Assembly: GCA_030407005.1 (NCBI GenBank)
Contig: JAUDYN010000005.1
Span: forward strand, 62,001 to 126,000
DNA: 64,000 nt
From: Desarmillaria ectypa
Lineage: Eukaryota > Basidiomycota > Agaricomycetes > Agaricales > Physalacriaceae
Direction: 5' to 3'
Each line of letters begins with the position of its first letter. The stretch's first letter is position 1. The position numbers and the translations under genes are program-made. The notes beneath the pieces are model-generated. The model had not been told where the DNA came from, searched no databases, and was given only the letters and a program-made list of their open reading frames with translations. Below, one piece after another: positions 1-10,380 of the stretch.

Positions 1-123
1 CCAAGATCTTCTCTCGGGAGGAGATCATAGGATCCAAATGGCTCCAGACGAATGATTGTTAGGTCCGAACGATGTAGTCATCCGATTGATGGGTATCGTT
101 TTACTGGGCCAAACCGTCTTCTG

Positions 124-549
124 CTACTTTTCTGCAGCTCTTTGTCGAACATTCTCTTTGGAACACCCAGTGCTCAGTTCCTGCGAGATCCAACGGAACT
201 GGATTAAATGAGGTTTGCAAATCTTCACTATTCTGAAGATGTCATCTCTAAGCGATCCATTTCTCTGCCTAGAACTCTTCTCAAAGAACCGATCCCTGAA
301 AGCCGCCTTATCCAGTAAGTGTAGCTCGTGGTCATTCCCCATCATTACTGGATTGCACAGCTTTCTGTCCCTGATCGTCCGGAATGAAGGGTCTGTCAGG
401 ACGAACATTACACATTCAACCCGGTTGTGTCCTCTTCTGCCATGAAACGCTTTGTATTCTGGCATGAGCGAAGATCTGTTGACACGGGCGAAGGAATCGT
501 CCACCGACCTTTCAATGACGTATGTACCTGTTCCAGTCCCACGACTCAT
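124..549 (-). CDS. Hypothetical open reading frame, 141 aa
   Basis: A single uninterrupted reading frame with an ATG at 547-549 and a stop at 124. The product is basic, rich in Arg, Phe and Ser, with no signal peptide, membrane segment or family motif that I recognise. It lies 200 bases upstream of the laccase and points the other way. It could be a small gene, one exon of a longer gene, or chance. Length without a stop is the only support. Confidence 0.22.
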   Translation of the reverse strand: MSRGTGTGTYVIERSVDDSFARVNRSSLMPEYKAFHGRRGHNRVECVMFVLTDPSFRTIRDRKLCNPVMMGNDHELHLLDKAAFRDRFFEKSSRQRNGSLRDDIFRIVKICKPHLIQFRWISQELSTGCSKENVRQRAAEK

Positions 550-700
550 CAACTCTGACCTGGTCCCTCAAGGGAACTCCTCTCATCATCGCTCATGTAC
601 GAGACCCGAGGATCCCAATGGCACCTGTGCGAAGGATGCGGGATCCTCCCTCCGAGTATCGGTCATGACTCCTTGTGTATGGTATGCCTGCTTGAACGGG

Positions 701-707
701 TATAAAG
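701..707 (+). promoter_or_regulatory. TATA box of the laccase gene
   Basis: The sequence TATAAAG sits 43 bases before the laccase ATG at 750. This is a typical distance for a fungal TATA-driven, inducible gene. Confidence 0.6.
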
Positions 708-749
708 GCTGCTTCATTGACGTCCTTCAATCCCCATCCTTGTCTTCTA

Positions 750-3365
750 ATGGCTCCCGTTTTCTCTTTTCTCTTGGGATTCGCTCTCCTTTTCATGACT
801 ACCCCTGCTTACGCGAAGATAGGCCCTACTGGAGACCTTGTCATCGCCAACTCTGAGATTGCTCCCGACGGCTACTCGCGGGTCGCTGCATTGGCGAACG
901 GTGTTCTGGATGGCGCGCTCATCAGTGGAAACAAGGTAAGTCTTTCACAGGTTGGTGTCTGCACGGCTTGTGCTCACCGGCTAACGTTAATAGGGCGATA
1001 TATTTCGGCTCAATGTCATGAATAATCTTTCAGACGATAGCATATTGCAGAGTACCTCCATTGTATGTGTTGCCCCCTCCTTTTTATATCTCAGCCCTCA
1101 TATTGCAATTTCAGCACTGGCACGGTCTACTTCAAAAAGGCACTAACTGGGCTGACGGGCCTGCTTTCGTGAACCAAGTAATTCTAAAATAAATTGATAC
1201 CACCCGCTATGATTGCTAATTGCGACTAGTGCCCTATAACAAAGGGAGATTCGTTCCTCTACACCTTCGATTCCACCGATCAGGCGGGGACATTCTGGTA
1301 CCACTCTCATTTATGTGAGAGCTCGTACATTTTGCTATATGAGGTGAATACTAAGATAGCTGTACTCTCCAGCTACCCAGTACTGCGATGGTCTTCGAGG
1401 GCCCTTTGTTATATATGACCCGAATGACCCACATGCCGATTTATACGATATCGATGATGGTCAGTCGCCGCATGCATAGTTCCTTCCAATCCACACTGAA
1501 ACGCTTTCACAGAGTCCACTATCTTGACACTCTCAGACTGGTATCATACTCCAGCCAAGGAACTGAAATTCCCGTACGCGCATTATCCAAAGACGAATTA
1601 ATAACTTTTTCAAACGTGCTTACAGGACACCAGACTCGACATTGATCAACGGTTTAGGACGGTGATTCATCGCGCTTGCTTGCTCAAGTGTTATCTTACT
1701 CACATGACCTGCAGATGGAGCAAAGATCCCACATCTGACTTGGCTATTATCACCGTTGAGCAAGGGAAACGGTCAGCCTTCCAGTAAAATTCGACATACT
1801 TCATCACTCATTGGACTCTTCAGATACCGCTTCCGTATGATTGATATGGCTTGTGATGCAGCTTTCACTTTCGCAATCGAGGGTCATACTATGTTCGTAC
1901 CCTTCCTCTATCTTGTCAGCGATTTAATTGACAGTTTGCCGACCAGGACAATTATCGAAGTGGATGGTGTCAACCACCAACCATATATTGTCGATCAAAT
2001 CCAAATTTTTGCTGGTAGGTCACAGGATCAATTCACTGCGTCGACAAACACTGACATTTGTCAAGGCCAGCGATACTCCTTCGTCGTAAGCCCTCCAATC
2101 TACCCCCCTGCTCTCGAGTCTGAGAACCTAACATCCAACCAGCTCAACGCCAACCAAGAAGTAGACAACTACTGTAAGTCACTGTGTTTCTCGATTGACC
2201 AAAACACTCACCGTCATGTCCAGGGATTCGCGCGCTTCCTAGTGTCGGGACCTCCGGTTACACTAAAGGCATCAATTCTGCTATCCTGCGATACTCTGGT
2301 GTAGCAGAGGTGGAACCGGCTACAGCAACGATATCAAGTGTGCTCAAAATGAATGAGACCGAGTTGGTGGTATGTTATATCTCGACCTACATCACTACAG
2401 TATAACTCATCGTACCTTAGCCCCTCGAAAACCCTGGAGCTGTAAGTTAACTGGTTCGCGTTTTGACTGGACTGATCATGGAATTTTCTAGCCCGGAACC
2501 TCCGAAGTCGGAGGTGTTGACTATGCGCTCAATTTGGCGTTTGCATTCGTATGTTCTCTCCCGGGTGAAGGAACAGCAGATCCTGATGGATTACCTCTAC
2601 AGACCAGTGCCGGCACATTTACTGTCAATGGCGCCCAGTTCACGGCTCCCAGCACGCCTGTCCTGTTACAGCTTCTCAGCGGAGCCAAGAACGCAGGTGA
2701 TCTTCTTCCTTCCGGGTCGGTGTTCCCCCTTCCATCTAACTCGACCATCGAGTTGTCGATGCCTGGTGGCGTTGTTGGCGGAGGTGTAAGTGTCCTGATA
2801 TTCGTTGTGCTTCCCGTCCTTATCATCTGCTCCTGTAGCATCCGTTCCATCTCCACGGAGTGAGTCGTCGTCGTGTGGTCTGATGCGACGGAATATTGAC
2901 GTACTTTTAAGCACACCTTTGATGTCATCCGAAGTGCTGGGAACTCAGTTTACAACTATGAGAATCCGGTGAGGCGGGACGTTGTCAACATTGGGACAAA
3001 AGGAGACAATGTGACTATCCGGTTCAGAACGGATAACCCAGGGCCGTGGTTCCTTCACTGGTCAGTCCGGCTTGCATCTTTCTATCGGCAATGTACTGAT
3101 TTGGCGTTAGTCACATTGATTGGCATTTGGAGGCGTGAGTATCGCATCGACGCAGCTGCTGCTTTTTACTTTTCGCTGACAATTTAGGCAGGGGTCTCGC
3201 TTTAGTTTTCGCAGAAGACACCAGTTCTTGGACAAATTCTATTGATCCTTCCGGTATGTACTAGCTTTATCTGACGGTTCCGTGATTTTCTGACCTTTCG
3301 GAATCATAGATCAATGGGCCAGTCTGTGTCCCAAATACGAGAGCATGCCAGAGAGTGATTTATAG
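750..3365 (+). CDS. lcc: Laccase (secreted multicopper oxidase)
   Basis: Extracellular benzenediol:oxygen oxidoreductase that oxidises phenols and lignin-related compounds while reducing oxygen to water. The first exon (750-935) encodes a signal peptide followed by the [11 protein letters not shown] start typical of mature basidiomycete laccases. After splicing more than ten short introns, all four copper signatures are intact: HWHG (L1, after an intron near 1060-1113), HSH (L2, near 1300), HPFHLHGH (L3, split by an intron at 2862) and [12 protein letters not shown] (L4, split near 3060-3190). The residue at the axial T1 position is Leu rather than Phe, which in the family goes with low or middle redox potential. 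The C-terminus ends ESMPESDL. The reading frame is intact through every junction I checked. The laccase identity is certain; a few internal intron borders are inferred. Confidence 0.95.
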
Positions 3366-3684
3366 ATCGTGCCGTTTCATACAAAGGTATTCTGCTCTTC
3401 AATTCGTCTAATTCATTTCCCCCTCTTCGGATACCTTAGAGCGTACTTTTATACCTTAGTAAACTTTCTCTTTCTCATTTATTGATCTTGTAAGGAAAGT
3501 ATACCCATGCCTACACTTCCGGAATAATCAATATCGTCCATCATGTTTACTTTTGTCGACCACTAGATGGTGTATTTGATCGACATCGATGCTTAACTGT
3601 AAACGTTTCGGCCGGCAACCGTCTCGGTCAGTGTCTTAGACAGACTGGAGTTATTCAGTTGCATTTCCTCTCTTCCTCACCACA
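3366..3684. other. Intergenic, laccase 3' end to coiled-coil gene
   Basis: AT-rich spacer holding the laccase 3' untranslated region and the upstream region of the next gene. No coding or RNA signal seen. Confidence 0.5.
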
Positions 3685-4023
3685 ATGGGTCTCGTTCGGC
3701 CCCCAATTCGCAGGCCCCTCCTATATCAACAACAGGCTAACCCCAGCGGAAACGAGCCAGGGCTTGAAGAGCTAGCACAACTTGTCGCAGAACTGAAACG
3801 TGATTCGGCGACGGTCAGAACGGAAATAGAGGCAGTGAAGCGAGAAACCAAAGAATTGAGGCTGGACATTGAACGTTTGGAGGTAGAAACTGAACGTTTA
3901 AAGCGGGATGTTGAAGGTCTGAAGCAGGAAACGACCACTATAAAGTACGACTTGGAGAGTGTGGAGAGAGATGCCTCAGATTTAAAGGAAACACTAGTGA
4001 TGCTTCTTCAGATAAGATACTAG
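3685..4023 (+). CDS. Small coiled-coil protein, 112 aa
   Basis: One intronless frame. After a short Pro/Arg-rich N-terminus (residues 1-25), residues 30-108 form an almost uninterrupted heptad pattern: leucine, isoleucine or valine at a/d positions, Glu/Lys/Arg elsewhere, with repeated Glu-Arg-Leu units. There is no signal peptide or membrane segment, so it is probably a cytoplasmic or nuclear homo- or hetero-oligomer. Two more small coiled-coil genes lie 1.3-2.2 kb downstream on the same strand. No named family is recognised. The long regular heptad register makes chance unlikely. Confidence 0.55.
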   Translation: MGLVRPPIRRPLLYQQQANPSGNEPGLEELAQLVAELKRDSATVRTEIEAVKRETKELRLDIERLEVETERLKRDVEGLKQETTTIKYDLESVERDASDLKETLVMLLQIRY

Positions 4024-4046
4024 TACTGAGTCGGAGTCGGAGGCGT

Positions 4047-4982
4047 TCATATACGAGTACTAAATGTAAATTGGAACTGCGCTTCAACATCTGACATATA
4101 GTGAACAATGAACATCGCGTCCTGCCAACGTCTAGCTGCTGCGCAAATGTCCTTACCCAGGAAATACTCTGCAGCTTCGAAAAACAGCCCTGCATTCCGT
4201 CTCCAGGCTATCTCGGCGTGCCCATCAAGTATGCTATGAACATTGGTGCTGAAGATGGGGACTGAGTGATCGTCATCCGCAGAAACGATCTTCAAAGGTA
4301 TATCAGAGCCCGTCAACGGCTGATGACTTGACTCACTTGCCTCTATTGCGTCGCGAGTTACTCTTTGGATTTTTATGCGGAGTACGTCACCGTTATCACA
4401 TTCTGTGAAGGCGCAGTGTTCTTTCCGTTTTTCGTCATGAGTAGCGTGCACAACATCCACTATCCCTCTGGTGTCAAGTATACCAAGCGGTCAAAATACC
4501 CTCGTGGTGGGCACTCGCTGGCGACTTCCATTTTATCGGCATCGGCGATTTCCCAGAAATAGTGTGATCTTTGATACAGTTTTTTTTTTTTTTCCATTTG
4601 AACTGAGGTCGATCTTTATGCCCATTGTCAGATGGACAGCCCCCAATGAGAGTGCCATGAAGGTCGCACATGGCCAGGGGAGGTGTTCGAGGGGCTGGCT
4701 GTGACTGGCTACCTCAATTGCGAGCGTAGGGAGGTCGGTGCAAAAATAGGATCTGGCGCCTGTGCAGCGGTCGATTATGGACACGTCGGGTTGCTTTAGC
4801 ACACCACCGTACAAGTGTAAGGTTCGCCTGCCGGCAGGAGAAATGCCATCCGGAAGCTTGGTACTGTATAGGAAATATTGAACAAGTTCGTCAACGTGCT
4901 TGGGAAACTTGAATATCCATACATCTCTGGTAAGCATGGTCCTACACAATTGTTGAACATCACAGCGAACCATCATCATCAT
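4047..4982 (-). pseudogene. Frame-broken gene with Uma2/PD-(D/E)XK-like core
   Basis: The exon reading from about 4945 to 4595 carries a PDVSIID segment followed 18 residues later by LAIEVASHS. This is the spacing of the PD...ExK-type core found in Uma2-like restriction-endonuclease-fold proteins, which also occur as fungal hypothetical proteins. At a 14-base T tract (4580-4593) the frame shifts. A coding-like stretch (HYFWEI ... RLVYLTPEG) continues in another frame to about 4466, after which the original frame resumes (DVVHATHDE) to a stop at 4047. Two opposite frame changes about 130 bases apart, without usable splice sites, suggest a decayed gene or a homopolymer error plus a second indel. 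The 5' exon (near 4990-5090) is uncertain and does not join in phase. The nuclease assignment is an inference from motif spacing. Confidence 0.45.
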
Positions 4983-5288
4983 GATTACTTACTGTCCAGA
5001 AGGTATTCGCGAAGTACGACGTACTCCTCCTCGGTAATATCTTCCACTATTATCACCGTTTCAGGATCGGGTCTGCTTGACCATGCATGATGGCGGTCTG
5101 TAGGCGGATGTTATAATTTATTCGCAAAGGGTCGCGGTTACCGTTGAATTTCGTTGGCGCAAATCATGTGATGGACGAGGATGCGTCAACATCAATTTCA
5201 ATTTCAGCCTTCCTTCCTTCCTCCCTCTGTGATTCTAGAACTCTATCTCTTTTGCTCTTGGAGCCTCTCTTCTGCGGCGCTGCCTCAT

Positions 5289-5893
5289 ATGCCAACTATA
5301 TCCAGCAATCCTTCTCCATCATCCAAGCCGTTCATATTCCATACGGTGAACTCGTCGAGGAAGGGATATGTCAGCGGGACGACCACCGTGAAACAGCTCA
5401 AGGCCGCTGCGGCTGGATATGTTAAGCAAGATGTCGAAGACCGTAACATCACAGAGTTCAGCGACGCCAGGCTCTTCGTTTCCGGTGAGTGATCTCCAAA
5501 TTTCACATGTAATTCGTCTCAATACTTCAAAAAATAGAAAACGGCCCAATCGCGCTTGCTCCGTACGAACCAGATGACTGTCTGAAGATCAATACGGTTT
5601 GTTCGGATGCTACTGCCAGCGGATTTGTTTTCGTCCCTGCCCTGCTCACCGAAATGAAGCAAGAAGCAGTCGCGGACAGTAGCAATATCCATGACGTGCT
5701 TGGGCAAATGATGAAGGCAGGGAATGACACGACTATTGCGAGTCTGCAAGATGATAACGCGACTTTGATGGAGAAGATACAAGCGTTGGAGGAGGCTAAT
5801 ACTGCTTTGAAGCAGGAGAACGAGGATTTGAAGCGGGAGAATATGGCTCTGGTTGAGAAATTGCAAGAACATGCGGAGGATACGCCTTACTGA
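5289..5893 (+). CDS. Coiled-coil protein with conserved N-terminal region
   Basis: Two exons: 5289-5486 or so, a 50-base intron ending TAG near 5536, then a second exon to the stop at 5893. The N-terminal 110 residues look globular and include a Ser/Pro-rich start and a segment ending RLFVSENGPIALAP across the junction. The last 60 residues are a strong coiled coil (MEKIQALEEANTALKQEN and so on). The start at 5289 was chosen because it gives a clean Ser/Pro N-terminus. An in-frame alternative at 5181 would add a hydrophobic, signal-like stretch. No family is recognised. The next gene begins 8 bases after the stop and is also a coiled coil. Confidence 0.55.
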
Positions 5894-5901
5894 GAAATAC
5901 G

Positions 5902-6213
5902 ATGGCGTTGAAAGCCATCAGAGATGGGCATCCAGGTAAGTATTTCTTTTTCTATGGTCAATGCTCTATCGAGCCATTGTCTCAGAGACATGCTGCCTAT
6001 ACATGGACCATCACTTCACGATACCGTTACCAGCTCAGAGAAATAGAGGAGGACAGTGAGGATCTCAGGGAGCATGTCGAGAACTTGACGGAGGAAGAGG
6101 AAAAGAGGGACCGAGAAATGGCCGAGCTGAAGGATCAGAGAGTCGTTTTACAGGAACACATTGCAGAGCTTGAGTGTGGATATGAAGACATGCACAGCTG
6201 GCTTCCGACGTGA
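5902..6213 (+). CDS. Second small coiled-coil protein, 103 aa
   Basis: An open frame starting 8 bases after the preceding stop. Residues 48-95 form an acidic coiled coil (EIEEDSEDLREHVENL and following heptads). A GTAAGT donor near 5936 raises the possibility that part of the N-terminal half is an intron, but no acceptor keeps phase, so the unspliced reading is given. It may alternatively be a 3' exon of the preceding gene. No family is recognised. Confidence 0.4.
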   Translation: MALKAIRDGHPGKYFFFYGQCSIEPLSQRHAAYTWTITSRYRYQLREIEEDSEDLREHVENLTEEEEKRDREMAELKDQRVVLQEHIAELECGYEDMHSWLPT

Positions 6214-6261
6214 GTGTATTTCATCTCATCATGTATACATTAACTATTCCTTTATCTTTTA

Positions 6262-8733
6262 GAAGGCCACGGAATATATGGACCGTTTCCGTCTGCGACA
6301 TATTCTTTACTGTGGTCACTGGCCAGGCGAGGTTCACACGCTTTGCCGACGTTCCCGTTCCCGCTGATTTCCCTCCTCAATCTGCAGGGGACTGGTCCCG
6401 CCGCTGGCAGGCACGTCCGGCAAGTTATCGCTTATGGTCTCCGGCTTCGCTTATAGATATTGCTTTCTTGCTACGCGTATCTTGTTTATTGACAATACTT
6501 GCTAGCATAGCATCGCCTACTTTATCTAGTCACTCTATCACGCTGTACGACTCATGTGTATCATCTCAGAAGCACGTTTGCGTCGCTTTTCTGATCCCAG
6601 AGGATATTCATAGCCGTGCTTCGAATGCTGAACCTATTAATTGTCCTGGTGGTGTGTACACCGCATCTTCTTGGCTGTCAGATGTATTTGCGATGTTCAG
6701 GTTTGTGCGACACTTCGTGGTCGACGCTGGCAGAATGGGTCAGTACAAGAATAATCAATTCATTTCCTATCGAACGTACTGGACAAACGCTCTCTCAACC
6801 ATGGGTAGCGTCTCAAGTTTATCTTGGAGGTCCTGACTCAGGTCATGAGATTTCCATAGAGGTGTATCGCTAGGCATAACAATCTTTTACAAGCATTAGT
6901 CCACATCAATTAAAGTGACGGAAAAAACTTGCGTCGACTTCGACGAGGAATTTCTTGGGGAGCAATGAGTCGCTGAACCGTAGCCCGGCATTGAAGAGCC
7001 ACATACCTCTCCACTATGATATGCCCTACAGGAGTCGATCTGCTTAATCTCATCGCTGAACGTGAGCGTCTTGTAGATAATCAGCTGGGTGAATTCATGA
7101 GGAGCAGCTTTTCCAGCGAGGTAACCGAATTGAACTGGCAAAGCACATGAGCACGTGAGAGGGAAATCCATGAGGGGGAACGCACTGTACGATGTGTATG
7201 TCCACGAAATGATAATGACACACGAGATGATAATGGCGCCCATAGGATCAATCCACCACTTGAGCTTGGCGCCAGCACTACTTGTGAGTATACCAAAACC
7301 GCTATCAACATGGAATCAGCTACCCGTCAAAAAACAAGAAGACAGCGTACTTGATCAAGAGATCATTTCGATGATCCTCCCAAAGAACCTGAACTTGTGA
7401 GCTTGAATTTCTGATCGAGAAACAGTACAAAAAGAGGAGAACTTTTGTAACTAGGTATATAAAGTGTTAGCAAACTTTCAGGAAAGTGTAAGGTAGCTTC
7501 TTCACTGAAAGCGACGCCGACAGCGATGACAGAGGGAACGTTGAATTCAAGAGTTTCTCCGTCCTTATGTGTCGTTAGGTCCTGGATGGAGAAAGCCTGG
7601 ACGCAGTATCCTGGTTAGTCACAAAAGGCATGTTGGGCAGGTGCCGGACGTACGACTAGGAGGATGCTGACGGAAAGCATGGCGAATGAATACACGATAT
7701 TACCAATAGTAGTTAGACGAGCGCCACCCTGATGAACCGAATATATCAACGAAAGGCACGCCCGGAAGCGACACCACATACGCCAGGATATCTATCAAAG
7801 TCCACGTGCTTTGACTTGCGGTGGAGCAAGTTCAAGAGCAAGTTCGCAGCGGGGTCAAAGACGGAATCCGCAGCGGCTGTTTAACGTACGTCAGCAAACT
7901 ACACATGCAAACATAGCCTTGGTCCCACTAGCAAAGAAAGACAGAGATAGAGACGAGATAGCAGCATAGAGCTGCAGAATAGATAATATGCAGTTCGCGA
8001 TGAAGGAAGCGTATACGGCCATTTTGACCTGCGATCACCCAGACCATCAACCATGTTCCTTTATACATGTGGCATAAAAGACATACCTTCAAGGCGTTTT
8101 CCCTCGCGCCATCTTCCCCGTCTTGAGCATGGCTCTCCATAGTCTACACGATGAAAAATATTCATCAGGCACAACAGTTCCGAACCACAAGAACAAACCT
8201 TCAACAGCGCATCAATCTTCTCGTTCTGCGTCTCGTAAAACTTGCCAATATGGCGCTGCTTCCTCGGATTCCAGCGCCTGCGAAGGGCAGCCACGTCATC
8301 TGGGTCTCGCAGAGCTGCTCTCAGCCTGAAGGGATCGTCGACTTGCGTATCGGATGGCGAGCTCTCCACATCATAGACTTTGGGAACCGACCGCGCAGGG
8401 GACAAGGGAGGCGTCAAGGGTGAATTTCCAGAAGAAATCGATTTTCGGGGCTCAGATGAAGGGCTGGCAAAAGACATCTCGGATGGGGGGAGAAGAAGGC
8501 CAGCCGAGAAGTTTTTGCTGCCGCTTTGTTACACCTGTCCGCAAGTTCCCGAGAACAAAATGCTTGGCGTGAACAGCATGCGTTCCTCCAGGCGCTACGA
8601 GGAAAACGGGAAGGTGCCTTGGGGAGGTGAAAGGTAAGTTCTGAAAGTGCTCAACTTGATACCGAAGCGTCGGGTTCAACGTCGTTGTGAATGAAAGCCT
8701 ACCGATCTGCCGGGTCAAACCAGAGCACCGGTA
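6262..8733. repeat. Tandem duplication copy 1 (CDF transporter unit)
   Basis: This block aligns end to end, in the same orientation, with 11980-14420. It covers the whole transporter gene, its short 3' flank and about 250 bases of promoter. Outside these limits the similarity stops. Exons are clearly more alike than introns, so the duplication is not recent. The spacer between the copies (about 3.2 kb) holds the F-box-like gene. Confidence 0.85.
6678..8477 (-). CDS. Cation diffusion facilitator (Mn-type CDF) transporter, copy 1
   Basis: Membrane proton/metal antiporter that moves divalent cations, probably Mn2+, out of the cytosol. The cytoplasmic N-terminus has a Ser/Pro-rich stretch and the block DPDDVAALRRRW ... 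KFYETQNEKIDALLK typical of fungal and plant Mn-CDFs. Helix TM2 carries ADSVFD (a DxxxD site) and TM5 EDHRND (DxxxD), followed by KWWIDPMGAII and QFGYLAGKAAP. The cytoplasmic C-terminal domain reads GEKFLVEVDIVMPSDTPLWKSHD, then ERAFVHVDHEVSHKPEH and the stop at 6678-6680. About nine short introns were resolved and all phases fit. The intron after VEVD starts with GC (GCAAGT) where copy 2 has GTAAGT. Mn specificity is inferred from the DxxxD motifs. Confidence 0.9.
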
Positions 8734-10380
8734 CGGCCGGTTTCTTTCGTCACCGTTGGGTGTCGAGCGACGAGCGGCTTGGCTGTGCATTATCAAAGGG
8801 TAATGTCCTTGACCAGGGGAGCTCCCCAGCCAGACCAATGAAAGCACGGAGCCGGCACCAGAAGTTCGCGAGTTTTTTCGTGTTTAGTGTCAGACGTTCA
8901 GATAATCCGTCAAAACAGTACTATCAGTTATTACTGCAGCGTTTCCGCATTTTCATAGACTACAGTCGTGTTCTACTCCATGAAGATGCAGAAATACTGC
9001 GACGATAAGTACAGCTAGTAGTAAGTGTGCAGCCTGTCGAGGATACCAGCGTAAGGCCGACCTTCGAAATAGTAGACCCATCCAACTATTGCCCTATCTC
9101 CTTGATTATCAGGACTATGCTTTTGTTCCGCCTGACATTGAGGGTAAAGCAGAACTCCAGAATGCATCGAATAACAACCTTCGACTCAAAGATTTGGCAA
9201 GTTGATATACTTCGAGTGGCAAGCCCGACCGAATAACGAAAGGGGACTGACCAAAAGAACCACGAATGCGAATTTCACATATATGCATCGCTATATCAGA
9301 GAGAGCAGTAATTTCGAAGCAAGAAATATGTACAGAAAACCTTCGGTCCGCTCCGTGTGAAAGGTGGAGTCTTCAACATGCTATAGGAGAAATTGGTCGA
9401 GAACCGAATGACTCTTTTGAATATTTGCGTGAAAAGCTAGCACAATAGAGGAAATTTCTCCGGTTTGATATATGAGACCGTTGGGATTCGTTCAGTCGTT
9501 CACAAAGAAGGATCTGTAATATGATTTTTATTTGGCGTAGAGCGCGACGTGTCGGCGAGGAAGAAAGAGCTGTAGATCAGTATCAGTCAAAGAATTGGAG
9601 AAGAACAAGCCGGTAATCGGCTGCAATCGCGAAACCCGAGGTAAACAAACTCCCCGCTTTGCCCCCGCCATCATCAGTGTCGCTTTATATAGCATGGTTC
9701 TGACGTACATCGGCACCTTCGCATTGTTAGAAGGTGGTGGACACGATGCAGAAGACCACGAAGCAACTCAGCAGGAACTTGATACCTTGTTAGATGTGTA
9801 CCCTCAAGAAACAACAACGGCTCGCTTTGCATGCAGGATGGATAAGATCCAGCTCGCATCGCAAGTCCGATGAATATTAATGGACGAACCATTGCATTGT
9901 AAGTCTAAAGAAGGACTAAATTAAACGTTACAATCGGTCAACCTTCTTTTCAGTCAGCCTTGGTTGAGCTTAGAACAAAAGATCCATTGAGCCGTCTGGA
10001 GAACGTTTCTTCGCAGTGGCTGTATCTGAACGTATTAAAATTTTACAAAGGATTGCTATGGCATCAGGAAGTTTTGTTGCAACGTTCGAAACAAATGCTC
10101 TTTCAGGAAGCCGGCTTCCTATCTCGTAGGTTTCCTTTTGTTGTACGCTTGACTAAGCCGTCGCGATAAAAGGCTTTGAGCACAAATATTAAAGCCCTTG
10201 TTCTACGCATACGAAGTCACCGGCATAAAGGAGTGTCTTCTGACACTCAACGCTCAATTTTCCCGCTCCTCGGTTCTACAAGGACCCAGTCTTGACCAAT
10301 ACATTTGGTACGTTCAAGCCTTCATGATAACATCACGTATTTATTATATCGTGCACAGTGAACCCGCTCATTGTCTGATA
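8734..10380. other. Intergenic between CDF copy 1 and the F-box gene
   Basis: Mostly AT-rich with no convincing gene. A 93-codon frame at 9595-9873 (+) contains one possible membrane segment (AIISVALYSMVLTYIGTFALL) but opens with TTG, not ATG, and is matched by an equally open antisense frame. I could not decide between a short membrane protein and non-coding sequence. Confidence 0.3.

Noticed and set aside
6210..6836. Plus-strand frame of 208 codons
   Set aside because: It overlaps the 3' exons of CDF copy 1 on the other strand, where family motifs are clear. It has no motif of its own.
9595..9873. Possible one-helix membrane protein
   Set aside because: No ATG start, and an equally open antisense frame. 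Evidence too weak for a gene call.
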